A stretch of 32,800 nt of DNA from Micromonospora yasonensis (GTDB lineage Bacteria > Actinomycetota > Actinomycetes > Mycobacteriales > Micromonosporaceae), in assembly GCF_026013475.1 (NCBI RefSeq), contig NZ_JAPDPH010000066.1, positions 1 to 32,800 of the forward strand. Reading direction: 5' to 3'. Shown here in pieces: positions 15,584 to 22,378 of this stretch. Each line of letters begins with the position of its first letter. Position 1 is the first letter of the stretch. The position numbers were made by a program, and so were the translations under genes. Under the pieces are notes generated by a model, which was given only the letters and a program-made list of their open reading frames with translations, searched no databases and had not been told where the DNA came from.

Positions 15584-16185
15584 TCCGGGTGCTGCTCGCC
15601 GACGACGAGGAGCTGATCCGGCTCGCCCTCGCGGCCCTGCTCGATCTGGAGGCCGACATCGAGGTCGTCGCGCACGCCGGCGACGGCCGCGCCGCCTTGA
15701 CCGCGGCCCAGGCGCACCGGCCGGACGTCGCGGTGCTGGACCTGGAGATGCCGCCGCCCGGCGGGATCCAGGTCGCCGCCGAACTGGCCCGCGTCCTGCC
15801 CGGCTGCGCCGTGGTGATCCTGACCGGCCACGGCCGCCCCGCCCATCTGCGCCCGGCACTGGCCGCCGGCGCCCGGGGATTTCTGCCCAAGGGTGCCCCC
15901 GGCGGGGCGCTCGCCGACGTGATCCGGCGGGTCCACGCCGGCGCCCGGTACGTCGACCCGGCGCTCGCCGCCGACGCGCTGACCCTGCCCGAGTGCCCGT
16001 TGACCCCCCGCGAGCTGGAGACCCTGCGGCTGGCCGAGTACGGCACCCCGGTCGCGGTGATCGCCCGGCGTACCCACCTGGCGGCCGGGACGGTGCGCAA
16101 CCACCTCGCCGCCTGCGTGCAGAAGCTCGACGCCGCGGACCGGGCCGAGGCGGTCCGGATCGCCCGTGAGGCCGGCTGGCTCTGA
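15580..16185 (+). CDS. DesR/NarL-type response regulator
   Basis: A 201-residue regulator. In the receiver domain (about 1-118) the acidic residues D8-D9-E10, phospho-acceptor Asp54 in VAVLDLEMP and the Lys of GFLPKGAPG are present. The C-terminal GerE helix-turn-helix is LTPRELETLRLAEYGTPVAVIARRTHLAAGTVRNHLAACVQKLDAADRAEAV. The GTG start overlaps the kinase stop codon (GTGA), so kinase and regulator are made together. Compared with the regulators at 584 and 31173 the receiver is closer to DesR (PPPGG after the phospho-site, short loop before the HTH). Targets are unknown; the gap 14308-14440 is one place to look for its site. Confidence 0.94.
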   Translation: MIRVLLADDEELIRLALAALLDLEADIEVVAHAGDGRAALTAAQAHRPDVAVLDLEMPPPGGIQVAAELARVLPGCAVVILTGHGRPAHLRPALAAGARGFLPKGAPGGALADVIRRVHAGARYVDPALAADALTLPECPLTPRELETLRLAEYGTPVAVIARRTHLAAGTVRNHLAACVQKLDAADRAEAVRIAREAGWL

Positions 16186-16193
16186 CCGCGCTC

Positions 16194-16251
16194 GGCCGGC
16201 TCCGGCCCCCGTTCGGCCGGCTCGCGCACCCGGGCCGGCTCAGGCCGGCTC
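16194..16251. repeat. Four copies of GGCCGGCTC at a convergent gene junction
   Basis: GGCCGGCTC occurs at 16194-16202, 16215-16223, 16233-16241 and 16243-16251, with start-to-start distances of 21, 18 and 10 bp. The last copies overlap the final codons of the deaminase gene. They are direct repeats with the partial palindrome GCCGGC, and could be slippage products or part of a terminator. Confidence 0.5.
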
Positions 16252-16668
16252 GACCGGGATGCGGGCCTCGGCGAGCAGCGCCGGCCCGGCGTACGCCACC
16301 GGGGCGTACGGGGGCATCGGGCGCAACTGCGTCACCTGCTCGGTGCTCAGCGCGTACACCACCCGGCCCAGGCCGGAGCGCTCGATCGCGACGACGCACA
16401 TGCCGCAGGGCTGGCAGCTGGTGTACATGGTGGCGACCGCGGCCGCGTCGGGGGCGAGGTTCCGGGCCGCCCAGCGGGCCAGCTTCAGCTCCGGGTGGGC
16501 GGTGATGTCGTCGTCGGTCCGCTCGGTGTTGACCTCCTCGGCCAGCACCCGCCCGTCGGCGTCGACCAGCAGCGAGCCGAACGGGCCGTCCCCGGCGTCC
16601 CGGGCGGCGGTGGCCAGCGCGATGGCCCGGCGCAGGTGCCGTTCGTCGGTCTCGGTCAGCACACTCAT
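16240..16668 (-). CDS. Nucleoside deaminase, cytidine/tRNA-adenosine deaminase fold
   Basis: A 142-residue zinc deaminase. The zinc/catalytic motif is H58-P59-E60 in TAHPELKLARWA, and the second ligand pair is C88 and C91 in CQPCGMCVVAIERSG. Zinc is thus held by H58, C88 and C91, with E60 as proton shuttle. The fold is otherwise typical (AIALATAARDAGDGPFGSLLVDADG). Most tRNA-adenosine and guanine deaminases have HAE, and HPE marks a subgroup whose substrate is not settled; a free base or nucleoside is likely. ATG 16668 is used because the domain starts right there; the longer frame overlaps the divergent gene. It shares a 57-bp divergent gap with the 2H phosphoesterase gene. Confidence 0.9.
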   Translation of the reverse strand: MSVLTETDERHLRRAIALATAARDAGDGPFGSLLVDADGRVLAEEVNTERTDDDITAHPELKLARWAARNLAPDAAAVATMYTSCQPCGMCVVAIERSGLGRVVYALSTEQVTQLRPMPPYAPVAYAGPALLAEARIPVEPA

Positions 16669-16713
16669 TCGGTCCGCATTCCCCACGGGACGTCGCGGCA
16701 CACCGCCGACGGC

Positions 16714-16719
16714 TAGCCT
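16714..16719 (+). promoter_or_regulatory. -10 box (TAGCCT) of a likely leaderless transcript
   Basis: TAGCCT ends 6 nt before GTG 16726 and no ribosome-binding site lies between them, so the message probably starts at the start codon. The -35 is not clear. Confidence 0.45.
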
Positions 16720-16725
16720 GACGGC

Positions 16726-17259
16726 GTGCGGACGGTCGAGCTGCTCTGTTCCCCGGAGCTGGAGGAGGCGGTACGCGCGGCCTGGACCCGGTTGGCCGCC
16801 GCCGGCCTGCCCAGCCTGGCGCGCAACACCCACCCCACCAACCGGCCGCACCTGACCCTCGCCTGCGTCGACGAGTTCCCGCCCGGCACCGAGCAACGCC
16901 TCGCCGACCTCTGCGACGCCGCGCTGCCCCTGCCGGCCCGCCTGGACCGGATCGAGGTGCTGGACGGCAGCGCCCCGCTGGTCTGGCTGGTCCGCCCCGC
17001 GCCGCAACTGGTCGCCCTGCACGGCGCGGTGTGCGACGTCCTCGCCGACGCGGATGGGCAGCGCCCGTGGCACCTGCCGGGCCGGTGGATCCCGCACCTG
17101 AGCCTGGCGTTGCGGTTCCGGGACGCCGACCGGCGCCGGGCCCGGGCGCTGGCCGGCCTCGACCGGCCCAGCGGGGAGTTCGTCGCGGCGCGCAGCTACG
17201 ACAGCGGGACGGGGACGGTCAGTGACCTGACGCCGACGTGTCCGCGCCCAGGCAGTTGA
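16726..17259 (+). CDS. 2'-5' RNA ligase-like (2H phosphoesterase) protein
   Basis: A 177-residue protein of the 2H phosphoesterase superfamily, enzymes that cleave or form 2'-linked phosphodiester bonds in RNA or cyclic nucleotides. The two signature motifs are H42-L-T44 in RPHLTLACV and H124-L-S126 in IPHLSLAL, 82 residues apart, and both histidines and hydroxyl residues are intact. There is no signal peptide. The GTG start is supported by the -10 box directly upstream. It is divergent from a nucleoside deaminase, so both may act on nucleotides or RNA, but no partner gene makes the substrate evident. A perfect terminator hairpin follows at 17325-17352. Confidence 0.88.
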   Translation: MRTVELLCSPELEEAVRAAWTRLAAAGLPSLARNTHPTNRPHLTLACVDEFPPGTEQRLADLCDAALPLPARLDRIEVLDGSAPLVWLVRPAPQLVALHGAVCDVLADADGQRPWHLPGRWIPHLSLALRFRDADRRRARALAGLDRPSGEFVAARSYDSGTGTVSDLTPTCPRPGS

Positions 17260-17324
17260 GCGTCGGCGGCCGGCGGTGATGGCGGTCAGCGTCGCGGCGG
17301 TTGCCGGATCGCCGGTCGCGCACG

Positions 17325-17352
17325 GCCCCCGTCACCAGGCGGTGACGGGGGC
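17325..17352. terminator. Bidirectional terminator between the 2H and GH43 genes
   Basis: GCCCCCGTCAC (17325-17335) and GTGACGGGGGC (17342-17352) form a perfect 11-bp stem with a 6-nt loop. It ends 14 bp before the end of the convergent GH43 gene. Confidence 0.82.
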
Positions 17353-17366
17353 GCGCGCCGGGCGGG

Positions 17367-19583
17367 TCAGCGGTAGAAGTGCAGGTAGTCGAATTCGGCG
17401 GTGACCGGTGGCGTGGCGCCGCCGTGGGCGACCAGCCCGATCCGAGGCGTGGTGTCGGCCGGGAAGGTCCAGACCGCACCCCAGGTCCAGCGGACCCCGT
17501 CACGGCTGGAGCCGGCCCGGAACTCGTGCTCACCGGTGACCGGGTCGACGTGGTGCGCCAGCCGCAGCCAGGTGCTGGTCGCCGGCGTGCCGACGATGCT
17601 GCCGCCGTACACCGGTCGGCCGGCGAAGGGCAGCTCGTAGCCGTACTCGACCTGCCGGGTGTTCCAGATCGCCACCTGGGCCAGCCGGGCGAACCGGTCG
17701 TCGTCGACGTACGCCGTCAGACCAGCCTGCTGATAGTTGCGGACGGTGTCCTCGCCGAGGGGGAGGGTCACCTTGGTCTCCGCCACATAGTCCCCGGTGG
17801 GCGCGTCGCGCAGCAGCACCCCGGCGGTGTTGCCGGTGCCGACCAGGTCGGTCGCCTCCACCGGCCAGCGCAGCGCGCCGTCGGCGACGGTCGCCGCCGG
17901 GTTTTGCCGCACCCACTGCCAGGCCGGGTCGAGCCCGCCGTCGAACTCGTCGGACCAGCCGGGCAGCAGCGGGCCGACCATCGGCGCGGCGGCCGGGTGC
18001 CGCACCGGCCGGTACAGCGGGGCCGCGCTGACGTTGTCGAACTCGGCGGTCCCGTCGTCGGCGAGCAGCGTCAGGGGCCCGGCGGCCGGGCTCGTCAGTG
18101 CCAGGGTCACCACGGCGAGCGGGTCGCCGAGCCGGTCCGGGGTCAGCTCCGCGACGAGTTGCCCGCCGCGTACCTCGACCGCGAGGTTGTGCCGGTCGGC
18201 GAGGTCGAGGCCGGCGGGCAGCGGGGCGGACGTGGCCGTGCCGCCGGCGTCGCGGGCCAGCAGCCGGCCGTCGCCGACCCGGACCTCCGCCCGGCCGAGC
18301 CGCAACCCGGCGCCGCCGGCTCCGGTCAGCCGCAGGTCGGCCTCCGCGCGCACGTCGCCGTCGGTTCCGGTACGGCTGGTCAGCGCCCCCTCGCCGGTCA
18401 GCGTCCCGTCGGCCACCCGCCAGGTGCCCTGGACGGGCCGCCAGCCGGTGAGTCCCGCGTCGGCGAAGCGGTCGTCGATCCGGCCGGTGGTGACCGGGGC
18501 GGGACGCGTCCCGTCGGACGGCCCGGCGCCGGCGTTCACCGTGGGCCAGCCGTCCACCCAGTCGAGCCGGTCCAGCAGCATCGGCCGCTCGTTGACGCCG
18601 AACGGCTCGTCCAGGTACGGGTCGGCCCGGTCGATGGCGTGGTAGACGATCCAGTCCTGCCCGGAGAGGTCGGTCAGCACCGCGTTGTGCCCGGTGCCGA
18701 TCCAGCGGTTGCCGTTCTGGGTGAGCACCGGGGTGCCACCTGCCCGGGACACGTCGAGTCGCTGGCCCTCGCGGTCCACGAACGGGCCGCGCGGGCTGCG
18801 CGACCGCCCGACCTGGACGGAGTAGCCGGTGGCCGGGCCGGCGCAGCAGTTGGCGGTGGAGGCGAAGAGCCAGTACCAGCCGTCGTGGCGCAGCACGTAG
18901 CTGCCCTCGAACTTGTTGTCGATCGCGACGAGGCGGGGGGTGCCGACCGCGCGCAGCCCGTCGGGGGAGAGTTCGGTGACCGAGATCCCCCCGTAGTAGC
19001 TGCCGTAGTAGAGGTACTTCGTGCCGTCCACGTCGGTGAACTGGCTCGGGTCGATGGTCCAGAGAAAACCGCCCCCGCCGCCGGGGCGGGGGGCGACCAC
19101 GGGCTCGTCGGCGAAGGTCCACGGGCCGGCGGGGCTGGGCGCGGTGGCCGCCCCGACGGCGGTGTCGAAGGTGTCGCCGGAGACGGTGGTGTCGGTGACG
19201 GTCACGTACATGACCCAGCGGCCGGCGACCCGACGCACGTCGGGGGCCCAGAGCATCGCGCCGGGTGCCGCCCAGGACGGGCGCTGGTCGGCGGTGAAGG
19301 CGTCCCCGACGTAGGTCCAGTCGGCCAGGTCGGCGGAGCGGGCGATCGGCACCCGGTGGGGCTGCCGCTCGCCCTCGCGCAGCGGATCGGAGGTGCCGAA
19401 GGCGTACCAGAGGCCGTCCTCGCCCCGGACGACGGCGGGGTCGGCGAAGGTGTCGGCGAATCGGGCGGAGACCGGGTTCGGGTACCGGGCGGGCGGCCCG
19501 GGGTCGGCCGGAGCCGACACGGCGGGGGTCGCGGCGAGCAGCAGACCGAGTGCGGCGGCGACGCCGCGGCGGAGGTGTCCCAT
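17367..19583 (-). CDS. Secreted glycoside hydrolase family 43 enzyme
   Basis: A 738-residue exported enzyme, probably an arabinanase, arabinofuranosidase or xylosidase. A Sec signal peptide (MGHLRRGVAAALGLLLAATP, cut after about AVSA-24) is followed by a five-bladed GH43 propeller. Its three catalytic acids are D48 (FADPAVV, base), D178 (TIDPSQF, pKa modulator) and E226 (KFEGSYVL, acid), and GTGHNAV and WIVYHAID belong to the metal-binding face. Residues about 360-540 and 555-738 look like two concanavalin/LamG-type beta-sandwich domains; the last has the DEFDGGLDPAWQWV opening of beta-xylosidase C-terminal domains. ATG 19583 is preferred over TTG 19607 because AGGCAGG stands 4 nt upstream and the signal peptide begins there. 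A tandem operator at 19632-19659 should control it in response to plant sugars. Confidence 0.93.
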   Translation of the reverse strand: MGHLRRGVAAALGLLLAATPAVSAPADPGPPARYPNPVSARFADTFADPAVVRGEDGLWYAFGTSDPLREGERQPHRVPIARSADLADWTYVGDAFTADQRPSWAAPGAMLWAPDVRRVAGRWVMYVTVTDTTVSGDTFDTAVGAATAPSPAGPWTFADEPVVAPRPGGGGGFLWTIDPSQFTDVDGTKYLYYGSYYGGISVTELSPDGLRAVGTPRLVAIDNKFEGSYVLRHDGWYWLFASTANCCAGPATGYSVQVGRSRSPRGPFVDREGQRLDVSRAGGTPVLTQNGNRWIGTGHNAVLTDLSGQDWIVYHAIDRADPYLDEPFGVNERPMLLDRLDWVDGWPTVNAGAGPSDGTRPAPVTTGRIDDRFADAGLTGWRPVQGTWRVADGTLTGEGALTSRTGTDGDVRAEADLRLTGAGGAGLRLGRAEVRVGDGRLLARDAGGTATSAPLPAGLDLADRHNLAVEVRGGQLVAELTPDRLGDPLAVVTLALTSPAAGPLTLLADDGTAEFDNVSAAPLYRPVRHPAAAPMVGPLLPGWSDEFDGGLDPAWQWVRQNPAATVADGALRWPVEATDLVGTGNTAGVLLRDAPTGDYVAETKVTLPLGEDTVRNYQQAGLTAYVDDDRFARLAQVAIWNTRQVEYGYELPFAGRPVYGGSIVGTPATSTWLRLAHHVDPVTGEHEFRAGSSRDGVRWTWGAVWTFPADTTPRIGLVAHGGATPPVTAEFDYLHFYR

Positions 19584-19631
19584 CAGACCTGCCTTGGTGG
19601 TGGGCAATCAGTCGACGAAGGTCTCTGCCTG

Positions 19632-19659
19632 TTTACAACGTTGGATACAACGATGTAAA
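19632..19659 (-). promoter_or_regulatory. 28-bp two-part operator upstream of the GH43 gene
   Basis: TTTACAACGTTGGA (19632-19645) and TACAACGATGTAAA (19646-19659) are inverted copies of each other at 12 of 14 positions. Each half also holds a small palindrome around a CG centre (CAACGTTG; TACAACGATGTA), as in LacI-family operators. It lies 49-76 bp upstream of the GH43 start in an AT-richer patch. No LacI-type gene is nearby, so the regulator must be encoded elsewhere. Confidence 0.62.
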
Positions 19660-19679
19660 GACCCGCACCGCCGACCCGT

Positions 19680-19693
19680 GGACCGTCCGGTCC
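19680..19693. promoter_or_regulatory. Palindrome before the ArsR-type gene
   Basis: GGACCG-TC-CGGTCC is a perfect 6-2-6 inverted repeat, 32 bp before ATG 19726. It could be the autoregulatory site of the ArsR-type protein, but GC-rich palindromes of this size also occur by chance. Confidence 0.3.
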
Positions 19694-19725
19694 GGGCCGA
19701 ACCGTCGCCGTGCCAGCATGGGTGG

Positions 19726-20469
19726 ATGACCACGACCAGCGCCGACGGCCGCGGGATGGCCGCGCTCGCCGCGCTGCTCGCCGACCGGACCCGGGCCAGT
19801 TTCTGCCTGGCCCTGCTCGACGGGCGGGCCTGGACGGCGGGGGAACTGGCCCGGTCCGCCGGGGTGGCGGCGTCGACCGCGAGCGACCACCTCACCCGGC
19901 TCGTCCAGGGCGGCCTGCTGGTCGAGGAGCGGCAGGGGCGGCACCGGTACGTCCGGCTGGCCGGCCCGGCGGTGGCCCAGTTGATCGAGGACCTGGCCGG
20001 GCACGCGCCCGCCCCGCCGGCCCCGCCGCGCACGTTGCGCGCCGCGTCGGCCGGCGCCGCCCTGGCGTACGCCCGGACCTGCTACGACCACCTCGCCGGG
20101 CGGCTCGGGGTGCTGGTGCACGACGCCCTGCTCGACCGGGGAGTGCTGGACCGCGCGGGCGGGCTCGCCCTCACCCCGGCCGGGGTGAGCTGGCTGGCGG
20201 AGCTGGGCGTACCGGTCGAGCCGTTGCGCGCGGCCCGGCGACCGCTGCTGCGGGACTGCCTGGACTGGACCGAGCGCCGCCCCCACCTGGCCGGGGCGCT
20301 GGGCGCGGCGCTCTGCCACCGCTTCCTCGACCTGGGTTGGACCGCACGCGGCACCGGCCGGTCGATCCGCCTCACCCCGGCCGGCCGGCCCGCCCTCGCC
20401 GCCGTCCTCGGCCTGGACCCCGCCGACCTGGCCCCACCGTCCCGCGCCACCGGCCCGGCCCGGGCCTGA
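19726..20469 (+). CDS. ArsR-family winged-helix transcriptional regulator
   Basis: A 247-residue DNA-binding protein. The N-terminal winged helix (about 8-85) reads LAALLADRTRASFCLALLDGRAWTAGELARSAG, followed by the recognition helix ASTASDHLTRLVQGGLLVEERQGRHRYVRL. The long C-terminal region (about 105-235) is not a metal site of classical ArsR type. It has the pattern RDCLDWTERRPHLAGALGAALCHRFLDLGW, known from a widespread actinobacterial ArsR subgroup, and cysteines C113, C187 and C208 could sense redox or ligands. ATG 19726 follows GGGTGG. The 41-bp gap to the PEP-mutase-family gene on the same strand suggests one operon, with this protein regulating that enzyme. The effector is unknown. 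Confidence 0.9.
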   Translation: MTTTSADGRGMAALAALLADRTRASFCLALLDGRAWTAGELARSAGVAASTASDHLTRLVQGGLLVEERQGRHRYVRLAGPAVAQLIEDLAGHAPAPPAPPRTLRAASAGAALAYARTCYDHLAGRLGVLVHDALLDRGVLDRAGGLALTPAGVSWLAELGVPVEPLRAARRPLLRDCLDWTERRPHLAGALGAALCHRFLDLGWTARGTGRSIRLTPAGRPALAAVLGLDPADLAPPSRATGPARA

Positions 20470-20510
20470 CCCGCCCTCCATGTCCCGACCAGGCCCCGAG
20501 GTGGCCGTCG

Positions 20511-21308
20511 ATGAGCGACCGTAGCGCCGCCTTCCACGCCCTGCACCGGCCCGGCCGGCCGCTGCTGCTGCCGAACGCCTGGGACCACGCCTCCGCGGCG
20601 GCCCTGGTGGCGCGGGGTCATCCGGCGATCGGCACCACCAGCCTCGGGGTCGCGGCGGCCGGCGGCAAGCCGGACGCGGCCGGGGCGACCCGGGCCGACA
20701 ACCTCGATCTGGCCCGGCGGCTGCGCGACCTGCCGGTGCTGCTCACCGTGGACATCGAGGACGGCTTCAGCGACGACCCGGTGGCGGTGGCCGACTACGT
20801 CGCCGAACTGGCGGCGCTCGGCGTCGTGGGGGTGAACCTGGAGGACGGCCGGCCGGACGGCAGCCTCGCCCCGGTGGAACTCGCCGCCGCCAAGATCGCC
20901 GCGGTGAAGGCGGCCGTGCCGGGGCTCTTCGTGAACGCCCGCAGCGATGCCTGGTGGCTGGGGATACCCGAGCCCCTTGACGAGGCCCTGCGTCGGGCCG
21001 CCGCCTGGCGGGCGGCCGGCGCCGACGGTTGCTTCCTGCCCGGCGCGCCGGACGACCTGGTCGGGCGGCTGGCCGCCGAGGTCGGCCTGCCGCTCAACGT
21101 GCTGTACCGGCCCGGCGGGCCGGACCTGGCCGCGCTGGGACGCCTCGGCGTGGCCCGGGTCAGCACCGGCTCCCTGCTGTTCCGGGCCGCGCTCGGCGCG
21201 GCGGTGCACCTCGCGGACGCGGTCCGCGCGAGGCTCGACCCCGGGCTGCCAGCCGCGCCGACGTACGGCTGGGTGCAGGCGCTTTCCATGTCGAAAGATG
21301 CTCCTTAG
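20511..21308 (+). CDS. Isocitrate lyase/PEP mutase superfamily enzyme
   Basis: A 265-residue (beta/alpha)8 protein that should act on C-C or C-P bonds next to a carboxylate. Family marks are LLLPNAWDHASAAALVARGHPAIGTTSLGVAAAGG, the Mg-binding VDIEDGF, VGVNLEDG, VNARSDAWW and LYRPGGPDLAALGRLGVARVSTGSLL. The KKCGH motif of true isocitrate lyase is absent, so it is neither isocitrate nor methylisocitrate lyase by sequence. Similar short proteins (YprF- or oxaloacetate-decarboxylase-like) are common and mostly uncharacterised. ATG 20511 has GAGGTGG upstream. It lies 41 bp behind the ArsR-type regulator and is probably controlled by it. It is followed by an AT-richer gap. Confidence 0.9.
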   Translation: MSDRSAAFHALHRPGRPLLLPNAWDHASAAALVARGHPAIGTTSLGVAAAGGKPDAAGATRADNLDLARRLRDLPVLLTVDIEDGFSDDPVAVADYVAELAALGVVGVNLEDGRPDGSLAPVELAAAKIAAVKAAVPGLFVNARSDAWWLGIPEPLDEALRRAAAWRAAGADGCFLPGAPDDLVGRLAAEVGLPLNVLYRPGGPDLAALGRLGVARVSTGSLLFRAALGAAVHLADAVRARLDPGLPAAPTYGWVQALSMSKDAP

Positions 21309-21408
21309 GGGGAGATAGGAAGATTGTTCGGGGTTCGCCCATTCCTGGTGATTACGGTGTGTTTTAGGTTCGATCACGCCGTGTCCGGCCCGGAGAGGGG
21401 ACCCGACC

Positions 21409-22374
21409 ATGCGACTGCCCAGCCGAAGCCCCGGTCAGCAGCCCGGACCCGCCGTCGCATCCACCGCCCCGACCCGTCGCCGGCCGCCCACCATCGGCCG
21501 CCGCCCCGCCTCCCGCGAGCCGGACCTGGCCGCCTATCGGACCGCGGTGGCAGAGCTGCTCGTCGAGGTGGGCGCCCTCGCGGACGCCCCGGCGGCCACC
21601 GCTCGACAGGTCCTGCTGGACCAGCGGCTACGGGAACCGGCGATCGCGTCGGTCCTCGAGGCCACCCCGCAGGGACTCGTCGGCGCCCGGGAGACCCTGC
21701 TGCTGGAGATGGCCCGCTACCAGCCCAACGCCCGCAGCTCGGCGCACGACCTCACCGCGCTGGTCCGGATCTATCTGCTCTCCCGTATCGACGTGATGTG
21801 GTGGGGGGACAGCCCGGCCTACCTCACCGACGGCCAGGTCAACACCAGCACCGACCTGGTCGACCTGGAGTGGCTGCGCCGGCGGGAGCTGCTCGCCTTC
21901 CGGTACCAGGAGCAGCCGGCCACGCTCGTCGGTCGCGGCCTGCGGGCGCTGCGGCGCAGGCTGCTGCCCGGCGCCACCCCGCACACCGCCGGGCTGATGT
22001 TCCGCCGGACCCGGCGCGAGGTGGTGGCCCTGCTCAACGACGTCGGCCGGGAGTTCGCCCTGGCCACCCCGCCCGGCACGCCGCCGCTCTGGGTGACCAG
22101 CCTGGCCCGCAGCGCCGAGCACCAGTACCGGCTGCGCCGCCTCGGGTACGCCGCCATGGTGCCCAGCGGGCACTGCCTGGGCTGGGCGGCCGACGTGGAG
22201 ATGGCCTGGTTCCGCCGGTTCGGCGTCCGGGGCACCCTGGCCGAGCTGCTGCTGGCCCGGCAGGCGGCCGGCGAGATCAACGTGGTCGACGAGGGCCAGG
22301 CCTGGCACCTCTGTCTCGCGCCCACCGCCTGCCGCCGGTTCCGGCGGGCGTACGAGGCCGAGATGGGGGTGTGA
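21409..22374 (+). CDS. M15-like (DUF5715-type) putative peptidoglycan peptidase
   Basis: A 321-residue protein. The C-terminal half has the LAS/M15 zinc-peptidase pattern: SGHCLGWAAD (253-262) fits S-x-H-x-x-G-x-A-x-D with zinc ligands H255 and D262, and W299-H300 in DEGQAWHLCL supplies the third ligand. PLWVTSLARSAEHQYRLRRLGYAAM, just before, is also typical of DUF5715/M15 proteins. Such enzymes trim D-Ala or other residues from peptidoglycan. The N-terminus has an Arg/Pro-rich tail and no clear signal peptide or membrane helix, which is odd for a wall enzyme. ATG 21409 has GGAGAGGGGA upstream. The stop is 4 bp before the asparagine-synthetase-like gene, so they form a pair. The catalytic assignment is by motif only. 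Confidence 0.78.
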   Translation: MRLPSRSPGQQPGPAVASTAPTRRRPPTIGRRPASREPDLAAYRTAVAELLVEVGALADAPAATARQVLLDQRLREPAIASVLEATPQGLVGARETLLLEMARYQPNARSSAHDLTALVRIYLLSRIDVMWWGDSPAYLTDGQVNTSTDLVDLEWLRRRELLAFRYQEQPATLVGRGLRALRRRLLPGATPHTAGLMFRRTRREVVALLNDVGREFALATPPGTPPLWVTSLARSAEHQYRLRRLGYAAMVPSGHCLGWAADVEMAWFRRFGVRGTLAELLLARQAAGEINVVDEGQAWHLCLAPTACRRFRRAYEAEMGV

Positions 22375-22378
22375 GCGG

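Noticed and set aside
20511..21308. Isocitrate or methylisocitrate lyase
   Set aside because: The catalytic KKCGH motif is absent and the protein is too short for isocitrate lyase; only the superfamily is supported.
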